From positions 1-58,362 of the forward strand of contig DAIERH010000002.1 of the NCBI GenBank assembly GCA_027346925.1: DNA of 58,362 nucleotides, given 5' to 3'. Position 1 is the first letter of the stretch, and every line of letters begins with the position of its first letter. The notes under the pieces are model-generated. The model ran no database searches. It saw nothing but the letters and a program-made list of their open reading frames with translations, and was not told the DNA's origin. Shown piece after piece: positions 23,401-31,469 of the stretch. A program made the translations under genes and the position numbers. Source of the stretch: Geobacter sp. (GTDB lineage Bacteria > Desulfobacterota > Desulfuromonadia > Geobacterales > Pseudopelobacteraceae).

Positions 23401-26400
23401 ACCCTCCCCGACGATGGCCACCAGCTTCCCGCCGGGCTTCAGCAACTCGTAAGCGTGCCTTACATGTTCGATGTCGGCGGAAAATGGCGGATTAAGTATT
23501 ACCGAATCGTATATTGCCCCCGGCTCGTAGTCCAAGAAGTCCCGGCCAACCAGGTTGAAGCCCTTCGCCTCCAACACCTCCCGGAGCGGTTCCGAAATCT
23601 CAGCCACGTCCACGTCGGCGCCAGTGTCCCGCATCTTCTCGGCAATGTTGCCAGTCCCGCCGCCGGGCTCCAGCACCTTCATGCCTGGCTTGATCCCGGC
23701 CCGCTCCACCATGTCAGCGGCCACCTCGGGGGGAGTGGGGAAGAAGTCAACGCCCACGTTCTTACCGACCAGTGCCCGTTCAAGCTGCTTTGCCTTGTCG
23801 GCCTTCGGACCCTCGTCTTTGAACTGCAGGTATTCCCGGAGTCCGGCGCGGAGGGTGGGGAGATCCACCAGCCCCATTTTCTGGAGACGCTTGTAGTTCA
23901 CCATCCTGTCGACGGTGTTCTCCACGTCGTACTTGATGTCACGGTTCGTAGTCCCGGCCTTCTTTAAGGCACCTTCCAGCCGTTCTATGTCGACCTGATT
24001 ACGGAACTCCACGCCCCATTCTGGTCCGCCGGGCTCCTTGTACTTCTTCATCAACCAGTCGCCATCACGGACCCCGCCGGGCTTCTGTTGAAGATACTGG
24101 CCGATCTTGCGAAGGTTGTCCCGGTGTGCAGCGGGGTAGGGGTACTCGACATGCTCAATGTCATCGGTATTGGGCGGCCTGTGGCGTTCCTCGGAAACGC
24201 TCCAGCCGTCCTTGCCGTTCTTCTGGAGATTGCGGAACTTGGCCATGTTCAGGATGCTATCCAGCGTCTCCACATGCGTCCCGGCGCTGATCCCTTCGAG
24301 GTGCTTCGCCTCGCCCTCCTGGATAGCCTCTGCAATGTTCCTGATCGTCTTCGCCAGGGCAATCTGCTTGCGGGCGGCATCCTCGGTGCTGTTCGCCTGT
24401 GCGGCACGCTTCGCCGTGTTCGTCAGCCGATCGGCATTCAATACCCCGTTGGCCTTCTCCTCCATGGACTCAGCCAGGGCGGTCAGTCGCTCGGCGGCGT
24501 TCTCCTTCCGCGTCTCCTGCTTCGTCTCGATCCGGTCCTTGACCGCTTCGGTCGCTGCCTCGGTGTCGCCGGTCAGGTACTTCTGGAACGCCTCGGCGTT
24601 CTCCTTGGTCTTGAACTGAAAACCCGGCACGGCACCGCCCTTCGCATAGGACGAGTACCAGCCGCCCAGCCGCTTGGCCGTGGTGTTCCACTCGTTGTAC
24701 ACGTCCCGTTCGACCCGTTCCGCCGTCTTCACCACGAACAGGTCTTCACCGGTCTTCGTGTGCTTCGTCTCCACGATGGACGACTCAACCGTGCCACTGG
24801 CGGCCCGCACTGTCGCCTTGCGTTCGGTCTGCTTGGCCGCTACCTCCTTGTTGTGCTCGGCGTGAAGCTCGTCGTAGAGGTCGCGCTTCTCCTGCGGCAG
24901 GTCCTCGATCTTGTAGCCCAACTGCTTGTACTTCTGGAAGTCCTCCCACGTCTCTGGGTTCTTGATCGCCTTGACGTAGCCCTCCCGGCGCTGGCGGTAC
25001 TCCTCGCGCTGCTGCGCTATCTTCTCAGCGTGGGCCTTCAGGTTTTCCGGCGTGATCCGGTCCACCCGCTTCTGCACCGCCTCGGCCATGGCGTCCTTGC
25101 CCATGCTATAGGAAAGCATACCGTTGCCATCCAGGTAGGCAAAGTCCGTCACCATGTCGTTGTAGACGGCGCTGACGATGGTCGCCTTCTTCTCGCCCTT
25201 GTAGCGGGCGGCACCGAAGCTACCCATACGCTTCAGTAGCTCGGGGATGGTGGACTTGGCCAGTTCGGCCTTGATTGCTTCCTTGTTCTCGCGGAGGGAC
25301 TTGAACGCCTGCTGGACGGTGGCCGGTTCGACTGGCTCACCGTCGGCAAGAACTTTCATGAGGTCGTCATGGGCGGCCGTGGTGTACTGCTCGGGAAGGG
25401 TGTGGGATAGCCTTACTTCTTCTGCTGCGCTTCCGCCTCCAGCTTGTCCAGCACCTGCGTCATCCCGGATGTCTGCGGCTTGTCGTTGGTCGGCTTCTGC
25501 TCTTTCATCAGTTCCTCGACTGTCATTTGCTCCTCCTTCCAGCCATTCCCCTTTGCGGTAGACGACTGTCGCTTTGTTGATCGGCGCCGGAACGGGGCTC
25601 TGGACGTGCAGTGCGTTATCTTTGCCACGTTCGGACGGCACCTGAACAGTAAACTCTCCATGAACGTCAGCCGGCGAGATCCGGTACACAATCAGGTTAT
25701 CGCCATCCTCGGAGTTGTCCAGTACCCGCTTGGCATCCTCCAGGGACGTGGTGAAGGAATGGACCTTGGCGGACTGGCCCTTGGCGAATTGGTGCTTATA
25801 GCCGTCGAAACCGTTGTCCAGCCCGTTGCCGATGCTCTTGATGTTGGCGACCCGGTAAAGATTGCCGTCACCATACTTATCGACATAAGCCTGAATATCT
25901 TGAGCGGTGGCGTGATAATATTTTCCCTTTTCGGCTTTCGAGGGGGTGAGCTTGGCGGTGTCGGCTGGCAATTTCTCCTTGGTGATTGCCTGGGGTTCGA
26001 AGGTGCGCTTTATTTCTCCCCTGCCTGCCTCATCGCCGCCGCTACCGCTTGCCGGTGCGCCTGCTTCCGGCTTTCTGGCTGGCTGTTGCCGATCTTGCCC
26101 GTCTGGTCGAATTTCGCCATCATTTCCCGGATGTTCTGTGACACCACCCGGTTGGATTTGCCCTTCCTCAACGGCATTCTGTACCTCCTCTGTTGCAGCG
26201 TTCAAGTCCTGGCTGTGCAGCTCCCCGGCCGCTCCCTCTCCGTTCTCCTTCACCCATGCGTCGTACAGTTCGGGCTGATTCTGCTTCATCCAGTCCTTGG
26301 CTTCAGCGCGGGTCATGAACTCGCCATCGCCAGCCACAAAGCCGCGCTCGTGGTCTGGACCGATGCCGTTGGCGTCGATTATCTCGGGGTGGGTTGATCC

Positions 26401-27597
26401 CGGGGCACCAACAATGGTGTCGTTTCCTTCTCGAATAGCTGGGCGGAGGGTGTCGGCTGGCGTGGCGGGTTCCTCCTCGGGCGCGACAGTCTCAACCGAT
26501 TTTCCTTTTCCCTGTTCCTGATCACTGGGGGGGGCTCCTTCCTCGTCTTCGATGACAAACCGGCGGCTCTTGATCTGCTCTGCCAGGTCACTTGCCTTCG
26601 GTTTTTCTTCTGGGGTGTACGGTAACTGCTTCTGTTCGACCGGTGCCGGCGCGGTGGGCTTATCCTTTGCCACAACAGGCTTCGGCTGCGTCCTCGGTGG
26701 CATGGTGCGCTCTTGTGCTATTGGCGCTTCCGGTGCCACACCTTCAACGGCCATCCTCTTCTTGAGTGCAGCCTGAAAGCTCTCCGGGTCAAGGCGGGCA
26801 ATTTTTGCCTCTGCCTCCCCCTCGCTCATGCCGTTTTTGACCAGTCCGGCCCTAACGTCGTCGATGCTCTGGATGACCAACCCGCGCTCTCTGTTGGTCA
26901 TCATCCGCCACCAGTCAGAGTTGCGGACGGCGCCGGGGATCTCCGTGGCACCAGTGAGCAAGCCTGCGCTGGCACCGCCTACAATTGCCTCGTCAGCTAT
27001 ATCCCGGCCAGAATTTGACGCCTCAGTCGCCCCAACAATGCTGCCGGTCGCCGCCTGGGTGACAATACGACCGATCCTCCCGGCATTAGCAAGGCCGAAC
27101 GTGGCATTGACAGCACTGGCGATGCCTTCCCATGGGGCGATCACGCCAGCAAATTGGCCAGCGACTTCTGCGCCCTTGCTCGGGGTTAACCCGATTGACG
27201 GCATGGCTTCGGTAGCCTTGTCTATCTGCTTTCCGGCCAAACCAAGGGTAAGCCCACGGGCGACCCCCATTGAGCCGCTCACTGCCATACCACCCAATTC
27301 GCTGGCAGCCTGCCGTGTTTCTTCCGGAGTCTTGAATACACGACGCCCGCCAGATATGCCCATCACGTCGCGGGCAGAACTTAATGGCGTGACTCTGGTC
27401 GGTGAGAATACCCGCTGGTATGTGGGTTGTGCTTGTTGTTGGGGCTGCAGTGACTGCTGAGGTGGTTGCTGCACCGGTTGCTGTTGGGGAGGGGATGTAG
27501 CCGGCTCATCTTCAATGACAAACCGGCTGCTGGATATGGGTGCACGGGCTGGGGGTGTGTTTTCGGCGTCGTCCTCAATTACAAACCGACCGGCCAT
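17419..27597 (-). CDS. Giant polyvalent internal virion protein with methyltransferase domain
   Basis: 3392 aa, the largest gene. RFVIED occurs three times near the N terminus (residues about 4, 24 and 341), a short motif seen in ejected phage proteins. Gly/Ala-rich hydrophobic helices span about 95-225. An ADP-ribosyltransferase-like or similar segment (KGKYYHATAQDIQAYVD) starts near 564; a segment with GGWYSSYAKGGAVPGFQF near 985 resembles large-polyvalent-protein domains. An N6-adenine methyltransferase domain lies near 1290-1440 (VLEPGGGTGNIAEK, SVILNPPFS). FLYAKQHYPNAEIYADG near 2022 marks another beta domain. About 2100-2900 is mostly coiled coil, and the C-terminal 470 residues have hydrophobic helices (AAVLVLGYLAADSIGG). 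It is probably packed in the capsid and injected with DNA, modifying or protecting it on entry. Subdomain calls other than the methyltransferase are tentative. Confidence 0.85.
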   Translation of the reverse strand: MAGRFVIEDDAENTPPARAPISSSRFVIEDEPATSPPQQQPVQQPPQQSLQPQQQAQPTYQRVFSPTRVTPLSSARDVMGISGGRRVFKTPEETRQAASELGGMAVSGSMGVARGLTLGLAGKQIDKATEAMPSIGLTPSKGAEVAGQFAGVIAPWEGIASAVNATFGLANAGRIGRIVTQAATGSIVGATEASNSGRDIADEAIVGGASAGLLTGATEIPGAVRNSDWWRMMTNRERGLVIQSIDDVRAGLVKNGMSEGEAEAKIARLDPESFQAALKKRMAVEGVAPEAPIAQERTMPPRTQPKPVVAKDKPTAPAPVEQKQLPYTPEEKPKASDLAEQIKSRRFVIEDEEGAPPSDQEQGKGKSVETVAPEEEPATPADTLRPAIREGNDTIVGAPGSTHPEIIDANGIGPDHERGFVAGDGEFMTRAEAKDWMKQNQPELYDAWVKENGEGAAGELHSQDLNAATEEVQNAVEEGQIQPGGVTEHPGNDGEIRPDGQDRQQPARKPEAGAPASGSGGDEAGRGEIKRTFEPQAITKEKLPADTAKLTPSKAEKGKYYHATAQDIQAYVDKYGDGNLYRVANIKSIGNGLDNGFDGYKHQFAKGQSAKVHSFTTSLEDAKRVLDNSEDGDNLIVYRISPADVHGEFTVQVPSERGKDNALHVQSPVPAPINKATVVYRKGEWLEGGANDSRGTDERAEADQRQAADIRDDAGAGQAGGGSAAEEVRLSHTLPEQYTTAAHDDLMKVLADGEPVEPATVQQAFKSLRENKEAIKAELAKSTIPELLKRMGSFGAARYKGEKKATIVSAVYNDMVTDFAYLDGNGMLSYSMGKDAMAEAVQKRVDRITPENLKAHAEKIAQQREEYRQRREGYVKAIKNPETWEDFQKYKQLGYKIEDLPQEKRDLYDELHAEHNKEVAAKQTERKATVRAASGTVESSIVETKHTKTGEDLFVVKTAERVERDVYNEWNTTAKRLGGWYSSYAKGGAVPGFQFKTKENAEAFQKYLTGDTEAATEAVKDRIETKQETRKENAAERLTALAESMEEKANGVLNADRLTNTAKRAAQANSTEDAARKQIALAKTIRNIAEAIQEGEAKHLEGISAGTHVETLDSILNMAKFRNLQKNGKDGWSVSEERHRPPNTDDIEHVEYPYPAAHRDNLRKIGQYLQQKPGGVRDGDWLMKKYKEPGGPEWGVEFRNQVDIERLEGALKKAGTTNRDIKYDVENTVDRMVNYKRLQKMGLVDLPTLRAGLREYLQFKDEGPKADKAKQLERALVGKNVGVDFFPTPPEVAADMVERAGIKPGMKVLEPGGGTGNIAEKMRDTGADVDVAEISEPLREVLEAKGFNLVGRDFLDYEPGAIYDSVILNPPFSADIEHVRHAYELLKPGGKLVAIVGEGSFGNQKKHAEFKQWLEDNGASEEKLPEGTFTDRTQLRTTGANARLIEMEKGEESGSLNEKPAPLRMDGTTRPEKPTKQPAPEFTALHPKAQEKFNAAWDARDIAGMKDLLHMDNKGLRAEFASRTGEKLPRTVKGTDAAVEEYFTRVQDMEPEQSAMSQKSEVSEDTLIDAGLLYHDPRNDLWKYKFSHEQGNFFTANTKEDAIERASAAYDKMPESERLTKQQRFDKATAKQDAELERRYGKMSVPELEERLERLGGEIASLQKAGEREFNGGGRRTAAAVSNEGARAAGQEKMDLARYIETRKARADYEAARVTGQDTPAEVVAEAVKTAKKEGTPLKEQKKYLLANIEDAIKEAPDAPTPERMKLQNELGDLRGALTDAHNRKDEAGTKLNLWKDPQYFQDSTPERRQEMIAQFQSAHDVADADMKRVTPQIKAAQQALRDASAYVTIHVPDDGTFEVYNSKNALQNFKKQVETLFPSAEKAQAKSTGYGNLPKQTTVKPPPLEGAGVFTGELGTWHGTGHLMVKGEPQIKIKPSKDKTVNERNEAWKANPPDISRMLPDKKNLDRVENIDFVGHGTAGAGGKNGEVLAVSGNPIDTADKAYARLRVEGKPDVYVDQDYFLYAKQHYPNAEIYADGNKQGPVLFYENGGPVAVVMPVREHTLSAEMKALKVPKGETANHQTPKGTELYDITSVVPLALKELTKLAKSGREAMPHLEAIGRAAYEDGARKYQDFTRSMKEKLGDLWDRFKGLIQATWENVKRIVGNERGSTEGDDLRKVLIRRHNEFLDKADEAVTRGDEETALKWLARADELAKQIRPEKSNVIPLSVKPTSQQRTTGIKNDVTEEERDTIGKSPVEVETRRTFGDAFERGKALVDSGQVDPRLLAASLAEKPRALSAEESVTLIYDRMRLQNDHVAVMEQIEKATAAGDQVSLAENRQRLAKIEDDINTNDEAARRTGYEQGLGLAARKMMIAEDYSLARSIQRVRVAIGKPEIPEAVRTKIEALTKQLDEAMAKSKAHEERIAELEAQRKVTKIHNEEASAPRRQRAGEKAVARKSMDTEFKSLAGKLRSILSPNKLTMNFDPEAVVVLAEMARNRVIAGITDAKAIIDDIYEELKDIPDLEKRDIRDAISGYGHSYKMSQEEIQVEMREARRQMRLISALEDAEAGQPPLHSGLQRDPVSDTVRDLQHQVKEAMKASGIDSQSTRTPEEQWKTSLDAAKTRLRNQIHDITEQIKTGKKTPKKIGLKYDEEANALKAERDRLKKALEDIEGKPGLSDEQRVRIATNAVEKSITELDRQIKTRDVLPHPKTSTPPETPELQALRKKRDGLRSKRDELRKAYQEMQKKQVPDESPEMQQLKKFMADTERQVKAATDAAQRSLDEYTRRIKENDLAPGKKTSATPETPELKALRDRRDALAEQYKQMQRDAKPAVDPEQVALKAYKTRTMKRIADLQEMLNTGNYEKSARRVLKMDPEAIRLKAETERLKEAINTEIRKQELANRTAAQRGLDWLVKWRRAVILSGAQTIGKLTTAASLRQITTPLEELVGGVLSHTPYISRIAAKAPREGGGLNVRAEAAAMRQWFAKQTYMDAWDVIKTGRGELDRLYGKKHDLPPEAIEFFGHIHGALKIMPKRAEFNRSLQKRTEWYMKNGYDVSDPVTQATLFAESYVDANRAIFMQDNAMVTAYRMLINYARHKGTGGRAAATGLQMVMPIVKIPTNFVAETLSYAAGGAKAIAKVIGAKGIEGLKPEEADYVMRALKKQGIGAAVLVLGYLAADSIGGYYQQGERRKQDDVKAGGLRVFGVDMPRWALHTPALEVLQIGATLRRVEDHYAEKGKEHGTAAGVFAGAKGVIEEVPFFEQPVRMGEAMRTAESAGQWGGQFAESLLVPPDLRRISKMTDMAGDEQIPREQRNLWQILQADIPGQRGKLPLDMAKVKRMQIDKLADIMENAPSDVVEELKPAFRKKFRNSKGLTQEERERYLEIIRE

Positions 27598-27608
27598 GGG
27601 GACCTCGA

Positions 27609-29318
27609 TTAGTTTATTTCAACCCACTGATTACCGTTCGATTTATACCGCTTTCCCGTCTGTTTGTCACGTAGAACCTTGCCGTTGTACAGCGCAGCGT
27701 TTGGCATGGAACTGAAACCGTTCCTTGAATCATCCTGGACGGTACGTTCGTTCTTCTTCTGGACGCTGCCGCTGTTTTTTTGGTAATACTTCTCGACTTC
27801 GGCTTGCACCTCCTTGTTTTTGGACGCCTTGGCCGCTGCACGAACATCTCCCTCGGACCATTTGTCCGCGGCACTCTTCACATCCGCCTCGATGTCGTCA
27901 CCAAACACGCCCCCCTTCTTGCCTTTGAAGTAGTCCACCAAGGGGCTATTGCTCGGGGTATCCTGTCTTGGAGCCGGTCGGCCTTCAATCTGTGCATCCG
28001 CCTGCCGTTCTGCCTCACTTTGCCGTTCGGCAAATTCCTTGCCCTCCCAATCGGGATCTTTGCTCAAAAGCGCCAGTTTCTCTTTAACCAGGGCGTCCCG
28101 GCGTTTGCTGCTGTTGTCGCGGTTTTCCATCCGGAGTTCTCTCTGATTGGCGCGACGGTCTGCGCCTTCTTCCCGGATGGTCGCTCTCTTGTCGGCGTGC
28201 TCCTCGCGTATTTCGGCTCTGCGATCCAGTGCCCTTTCTTTGGCGTCGGGGTCAGGGGCTCCTGGTCTGAGATTGCCCTGTTCGGTGAGATAACTGAACC
28301 CGGTAGGTGAATCCTTGTCCGCGACGATGTCTCTTGTGAGCTTGTCCTTGGGGAACCGGGCTTCAGCGTCCTTTTCGGTAACCGAGTAGCCCGCTTTACC
28401 CATGAGCTTGATGTACTGTTTCCGTGCCTCCACTGGGTCCGTATCAGCGTCGATCTGCTCCAAAACAGTTGCATCGGCCTGTGCCCGCTGCCGCGTTTCT
28501 CCCGCCTTTTTGACCTCCTCCATGAGTTTGCCATTGCCCTCCACCTGCGCCAAAGCAGGCAGTAGCAGGTTGCCGAAAGCGGCCCCCTTGGAGACGTACT
28601 GCTGGAGAATTGAAAGCGGTATCTGGTGGATCGTAGACTTGTCGCCTTCGCCTTTGGTCAGGGGGGTGGGCTTGCCCTCTTCGCCCTTGATGATCGGGAT
28701 AACGGAACCCTGGTCCATGTCGATCAGGAATGATTCAGCCTCTTTGCCGTTGAGCAGCCGCTTAAACGCCACGTTGAAATTGTCGACTAGCCCCGGCGCG
28801 TTCTGGTCGCTGATCCTGACCTTACGCTGTCCTTGCGGCATCTGTTGTGCCTGTTGAACCAGTGCCGGGGTGATCTGGCCCATGGTCTGCTGCAAATTGT
28901 GCAAGGCCGACACCTGTACCGTGGCCTCCTTGGGGTCGTCAGACAACATCGGTGCTTGCTTCTGGAGGTGCAGCACTGCGTCGATTTCTTCAGGGGAGTA
29001 TTCCGGCTGCGTCCCGTTCGCCATGGCCTGATAGTTCTTGGTCATGGCTGATGTGATGGGACCTTGAAGTATCTTGTGTTCTGCCTGAAGTTTCAGCGCC
29101 TGATTCTGTGCGGCTACGGCGGGCCGGTCTTCCTGTTCCCACTGCTGCTTCTGCCGCTCTTCCGACATGCGGAGGTCATTCATCTGCCGGCGCTGGGCTG
29201 CGTCTTGCTTCTCAATCTCCAAGCGGTCGTTTTGGTTGAAGACCTGATTGAGCTTGGCGAAGGAATCAATACCGGCTTCTATGGGGTTGGCGAATGGGGA
29301 AAGACCGAAACGGGCCAT
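27609..29318 (-). CDS. Internal virion protein, coiled-coil
   Basis: 569 aa, highly charged and Gln-rich, with long heptad-like stretches (for example DRRAEIREEHADKRATIREE near residue 390) and a C-terminal SH3-like end (ALYNGKVLRDKQTGKRYKSN). Lies directly upstream of the giant protein and downstream of other small virion genes. Its position and composition fit a podovirus internal core or ejection protein. AAGGAG precedes the ATG. Confidence 0.65.
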   Translation of the reverse strand: MARFGLSPFANPIEAGIDSFAKLNQVFNQNDRLEIEKQDAAQRRQMNDLRMSEERQKQQWEQEDRPAVAAQNQALKLQAEHKILQGPITSAMTKNYQAMANGTQPEYSPEEIDAVLHLQKQAPMLSDDPKEATVQVSALHNLQQTMGQITPALVQQAQQMPQGQRKVRISDQNAPGLVDNFNVAFKRLLNGKEAESFLIDMDQGSVIPIIKGEEGKPTPLTKGEGDKSTIHQIPLSILQQYVSKGAAFGNLLLPALAQVEGNGKLMEEVKKAGETRQRAQADATVLEQIDADTDPVEARKQYIKLMGKAGYSVTEKDAEARFPKDKLTRDIVADKDSPTGFSYLTEQGNLRPGAPDPDAKERALDRRAEIREEHADKRATIREEGADRRANQRELRMENRDNSSKRRDALVKEKLALLSKDPDWEGKEFAERQSEAERQADAQIEGRPAPRQDTPSNSPLVDYFKGKKGGVFGDDIEADVKSAADKWSEGDVRAAAKASKNKEVQAEVEKYYQKNSGSVQKKNERTVQDDSRNGFSSMPNAALYNGKVLRDKQTGKRYKSNGNQWVEIN

Positions 29319-29329
29319 GGGGGGCTCCT

Positions 29330-29521
29330 TTACATTGCATTGATGGCGATCATGGCAATCAAGGACGCTGCCGAAGCGCCCATACTGATTTCCTGCTGTT
29401 TCTGCGCCTCGTCCAGTTGCTTATTGGCCGTCTGCCGCTCCTGCTCCTGGGCGCTGAGTCGGGCAAATCCGCTCAAAGCGTTCCTTTCGTACCCCGTGCC
29501 GGCTCCGATCATTCCAGGCAT
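29330..29521 (-). CDS. Small virion-operon protein with C-terminal hydrophobic helix
   Basis: 63 aa: a Gln/Glu-rich helix (SAQEQERQTANKQLDEAQK) followed by GASAASLIAMIAINAM, a hydrophobic tail. GGGAGGG at the start. Probably a minor internal virion protein; no family recognised. Confidence 0.65.
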   Translation of the reverse strand: MPGMIGAGTGYERNALSGFARLSAQEQERQTANKQLDEAQKQQEISMGASAASLIAMIAINAM

Positions 29522-29522
29522 G

Positions 29523-30089
29523 TCACCCTCCCTGTGTGTACTTGGCGTTCGTGCTGCTCTGGACTATATTGGGATTCGGGGCACTCCCCAGCGCGATCAA
29601 CTCATCCTGAGTAGCCACATTGGCCCGCGCCCTGTTTTCCGCACCGGCCACCCCGGCAGCTCGCGACAGGCTCCGTATCCTGTCTGATACCTGCTGCTGC
29701 TGCGCGTTCGGGGCGATACCCCGGGCAGCCAATTGTCGTCGCTCTACTCCGGCCAGCGTGTCAAACGTTTGATTTGCCGCATTGCCTGCTTGTCCCACCG
29801 CCTGTGTGAGAACCTGCGGGTTGTTCAAGGACGACTGCCCCAACAGATTCAATTCTACCGGCTTGAACACGCTCTCCCAGTTGGCAAACTCAGAAGCAAG
29901 AATGTTGGCCGCCATGTTTTGAGCGTTCCCAGAAGTGTTGAGGGGGATATAATTGTTGCCGGCATAAGTCCCTCTCATGGCATATTCATCGGTGTTTCCA
30001 GTAGAACCAAGATTACTGGGTATCCTGCGGCCTGGGGGAATAACGTATGTCTGACCAGGTTCGACTGGTCCGTCATATTGGCCTTGCAT
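29523..30089 (-). CDS. Putative internal virion protein
   Basis: 188 aa, Ala/Asn/Gln-rich, with the pattern SEFANWESVFKPVELNLL near residue 68 and ERRQLAARGIAPNAQQ near 117, seen in minor virion proteins of podoviruses. No enzyme motif. AAGGAGG precedes the ATG. Confidence 0.62.
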   Translation of the reverse strand: MQGQYDGPVEPGQTYVIPPGRRIPSNLGSTGNTDEYAMRGTYAGNNYIPLNTSGNAQNMAANILASEFANWESVFKPVELNLLGQSSLNNPQVLTQAVGQAGNAANQTFDTLAGVERRQLAARGIAPNAQQQQVSDRIRSLSRAAGVAGAENRARANVATQDELIALGSAPNPNIVQSSTNAKYTQGG

Positions 30090-30098
30090 ACATCCTCC

Positions 30099-30746
30099 TT
30101 ATCGTGCCGCGGAAAACCATGGCCGGGTGTTGAACGCCGGCAGGTTCTCATCGCTCTGCATCACACCGTAACTGTCGGCAGGCGCTGCATTCATGTCGCT
30201 CTGCAATACACCAAAGCTGCCCGTTGTCGCCGGACGACTCATATACCTGTTAACCCCAGCCACAGTAGCCCCAGCGATAGACCCGGCCGCATTTTCGTAT
30301 GCGGCTTCTGTCTGCAGGTCCGCTTCCTTGTCCCGGATGGCCGACTGCACCGACTGCCCGGCGATCTGTTCCTGCGTCTGCTGCGCCGTGGTCTGCTGCC
30401 CTCGGCCGATGTCGACGATATTCTGCAGCGAGCCAAGTTGTCGCTGTCTCAGCTTGCCTTGAGCATTGGCCTGCGCCTCAGTGGCCGCTTCCCCCACGTT
30501 ATCCATCTGCTTGGTGACGGCGACGGGGTTCGACTGGCGGGTGATGGCCCCCTTCATGACCTCGGCGTTGACCTGGCCGGCAACGTTCCTGGCCTGTGCG
30601 GGCGTAGAGGTATTGGTGACAGTCTGTTTGATGTGCTTGTCGATGAAGGGTTTGTACGACTCCTGGTAGTAGTTCCAGAGCTTCGTGTTGTTCTTCTGCT
30701 CCTGAATCTGGTCCTGCGTCTCCTGGACTCCGCCGCCACCGTCCAT
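30099..30746 (-). CDS. Putative internal virion protein
   Basis: 215 aa, helical and Gln/Ala-rich, starting with a Gln/Glu-rich segment and WNYYQESYKPFIDKHIKQ; the middle has NVAGQVNAEVMKGA and an LGSLQNIVDIGRG segment. The end is loop-rich with two SYGVMQSD/SFGVLQSD repeats. Between a GNAT-like gene and other ejection-type genes; probably a core or ejection protein. Confidence 0.6.
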   Translation of the reverse strand: MDGGGGVQETQDQIQEQKNNTKLWNYYQESYKPFIDKHIKQTVTNTSTPAQARNVAGQVNAEVMKGAITRQSNPVAVTKQMDNVGEAATEAQANAQGKLRQRQLGSLQNIVDIGRGQQTTAQQTQEQIAGQSVQSAIRDKEADLQTEAAYENAAGSIAGATVAGVNRYMSRPATTGSFGVLQSDMNAAPADSYGVMQSDENLPAFNTRPWFSAAR

Positions 30747-30747
30747 C

Positions 30748-31131
30748 TCACACCTCCGCCACGTAAGTGGTCATGCCGCGTCGCCACCCCGGCATCCGGT
30801 CGAATCCCCGCCTGGGTGATCCCATCTCGATCCTCGTCGCCCCGGCATTGCGGGCAATCTCTTTGAGAAAACTCATATTTCTATCCCTTTTACCATTTTC
30901 GCCGTAGGCAATCCAGACAAAAAGGATTTTCACGCCCTGCCGCTCCTTCACTTTCACGATGGCGAAGCTGTCGTCCTCGTCATTACAGAACAGGAACGCT
31001 TTCTGATCCTGGCAGGCGGTGAACACCTCATCCTCGGTCCAGTCGCAAAGGTCGATGTACCGGTTCCGGATGGCCGTGATTCGCCCAACGATGGCGGGCC
31101 AGGCATCTTCCAGTGGATAGGTCACGATCAT
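30748..31131 (-). CDS. GNAT-like protein of the virion operon
   Basis: 127 aa. The order of strands and helices (AFLFCNDEDDSFAIVKVKE, ILFVWIAYG, LKEIARNAGATRIEMGSPRRG) matches the acyltransferase fold, close to small proteins found beside podovirus internal virion genes (T7 gp13 type). The acetyl-CoA loop is not obvious, so it may be structural. Overlaps the preceding gene by ATGA. Confidence 0.6.
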   Translation of the reverse strand: MIVTYPLEDAWPAIVGRITAIRNRYIDLCDWTEDEVFTACQDQKAFLFCNDEDDSFAIVKVKERQGVKILFVWIAYGENGKRDRNMSFLKEIARNAGATRIEMGSPRRGFDRMPGWRRGMTTYVAEV

Positions 31132-31469
31132 TTGGAGACCACCTCCAACTGCCAGTAGTCGGAACCGTCCGGGTTCAGCCCCATGAACCGAACCTGGATA
31201 TTGGCTCCCTTGCCGGTCCCGCCGACATCCACCAGCCCGGACACGACCGTTACCACCGTGTTCTGCGTGACCGTCGTTGTCGTCCCTCCGGATACCAGTT
31301 TGCCGATGGCCGATAACTGTGCGTCGGTGACATAGCGACGATCCTTGCTGTCGTTGACGTTGGCTGTGGTCAGCACCGACTGCGTCTCGTTGAAGTACGC
31401 CCGGATGTTGTTCAGGGCGCGGATACAGTCGTCCAGAGTCCGTACGAAGCCGATCACTGGCCCTTTCAT
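31128..31469 (-). CDS. Unknown 113-aa protein in the tail gene block
   Basis: Begins MKGPVIGFVRTLDDCIRALN; the middle is Thr-rich beta (GGTTTTVTQNTVVTVVSG) and the end NIQVRFMGLNPDGSDYWQLE. The start at 31469 overlaps the stop of the nozzle gene (ATGA); a longer frame to 31538 was rejected. Probably a minor virion protein. Confidence 0.62.
   Translation of the reverse strand: MKGPVIGFVRTLDDCIRALNNIRAYFNETQSVLTTANVNDSKDRRYVTDAQLSAIGKLVSGGTTTTVTQNTVVTVVSGLVDVGGTGKGANIQVRFMGLNPDGSDYWQLEVVSK

Noticed and set aside
24088-25239. 383-codon + strand frame opposite the giant gene
   Set aside because: Leu/Arg/Val-rich mirror of a GC-rich coding strand; no start signal or motif.
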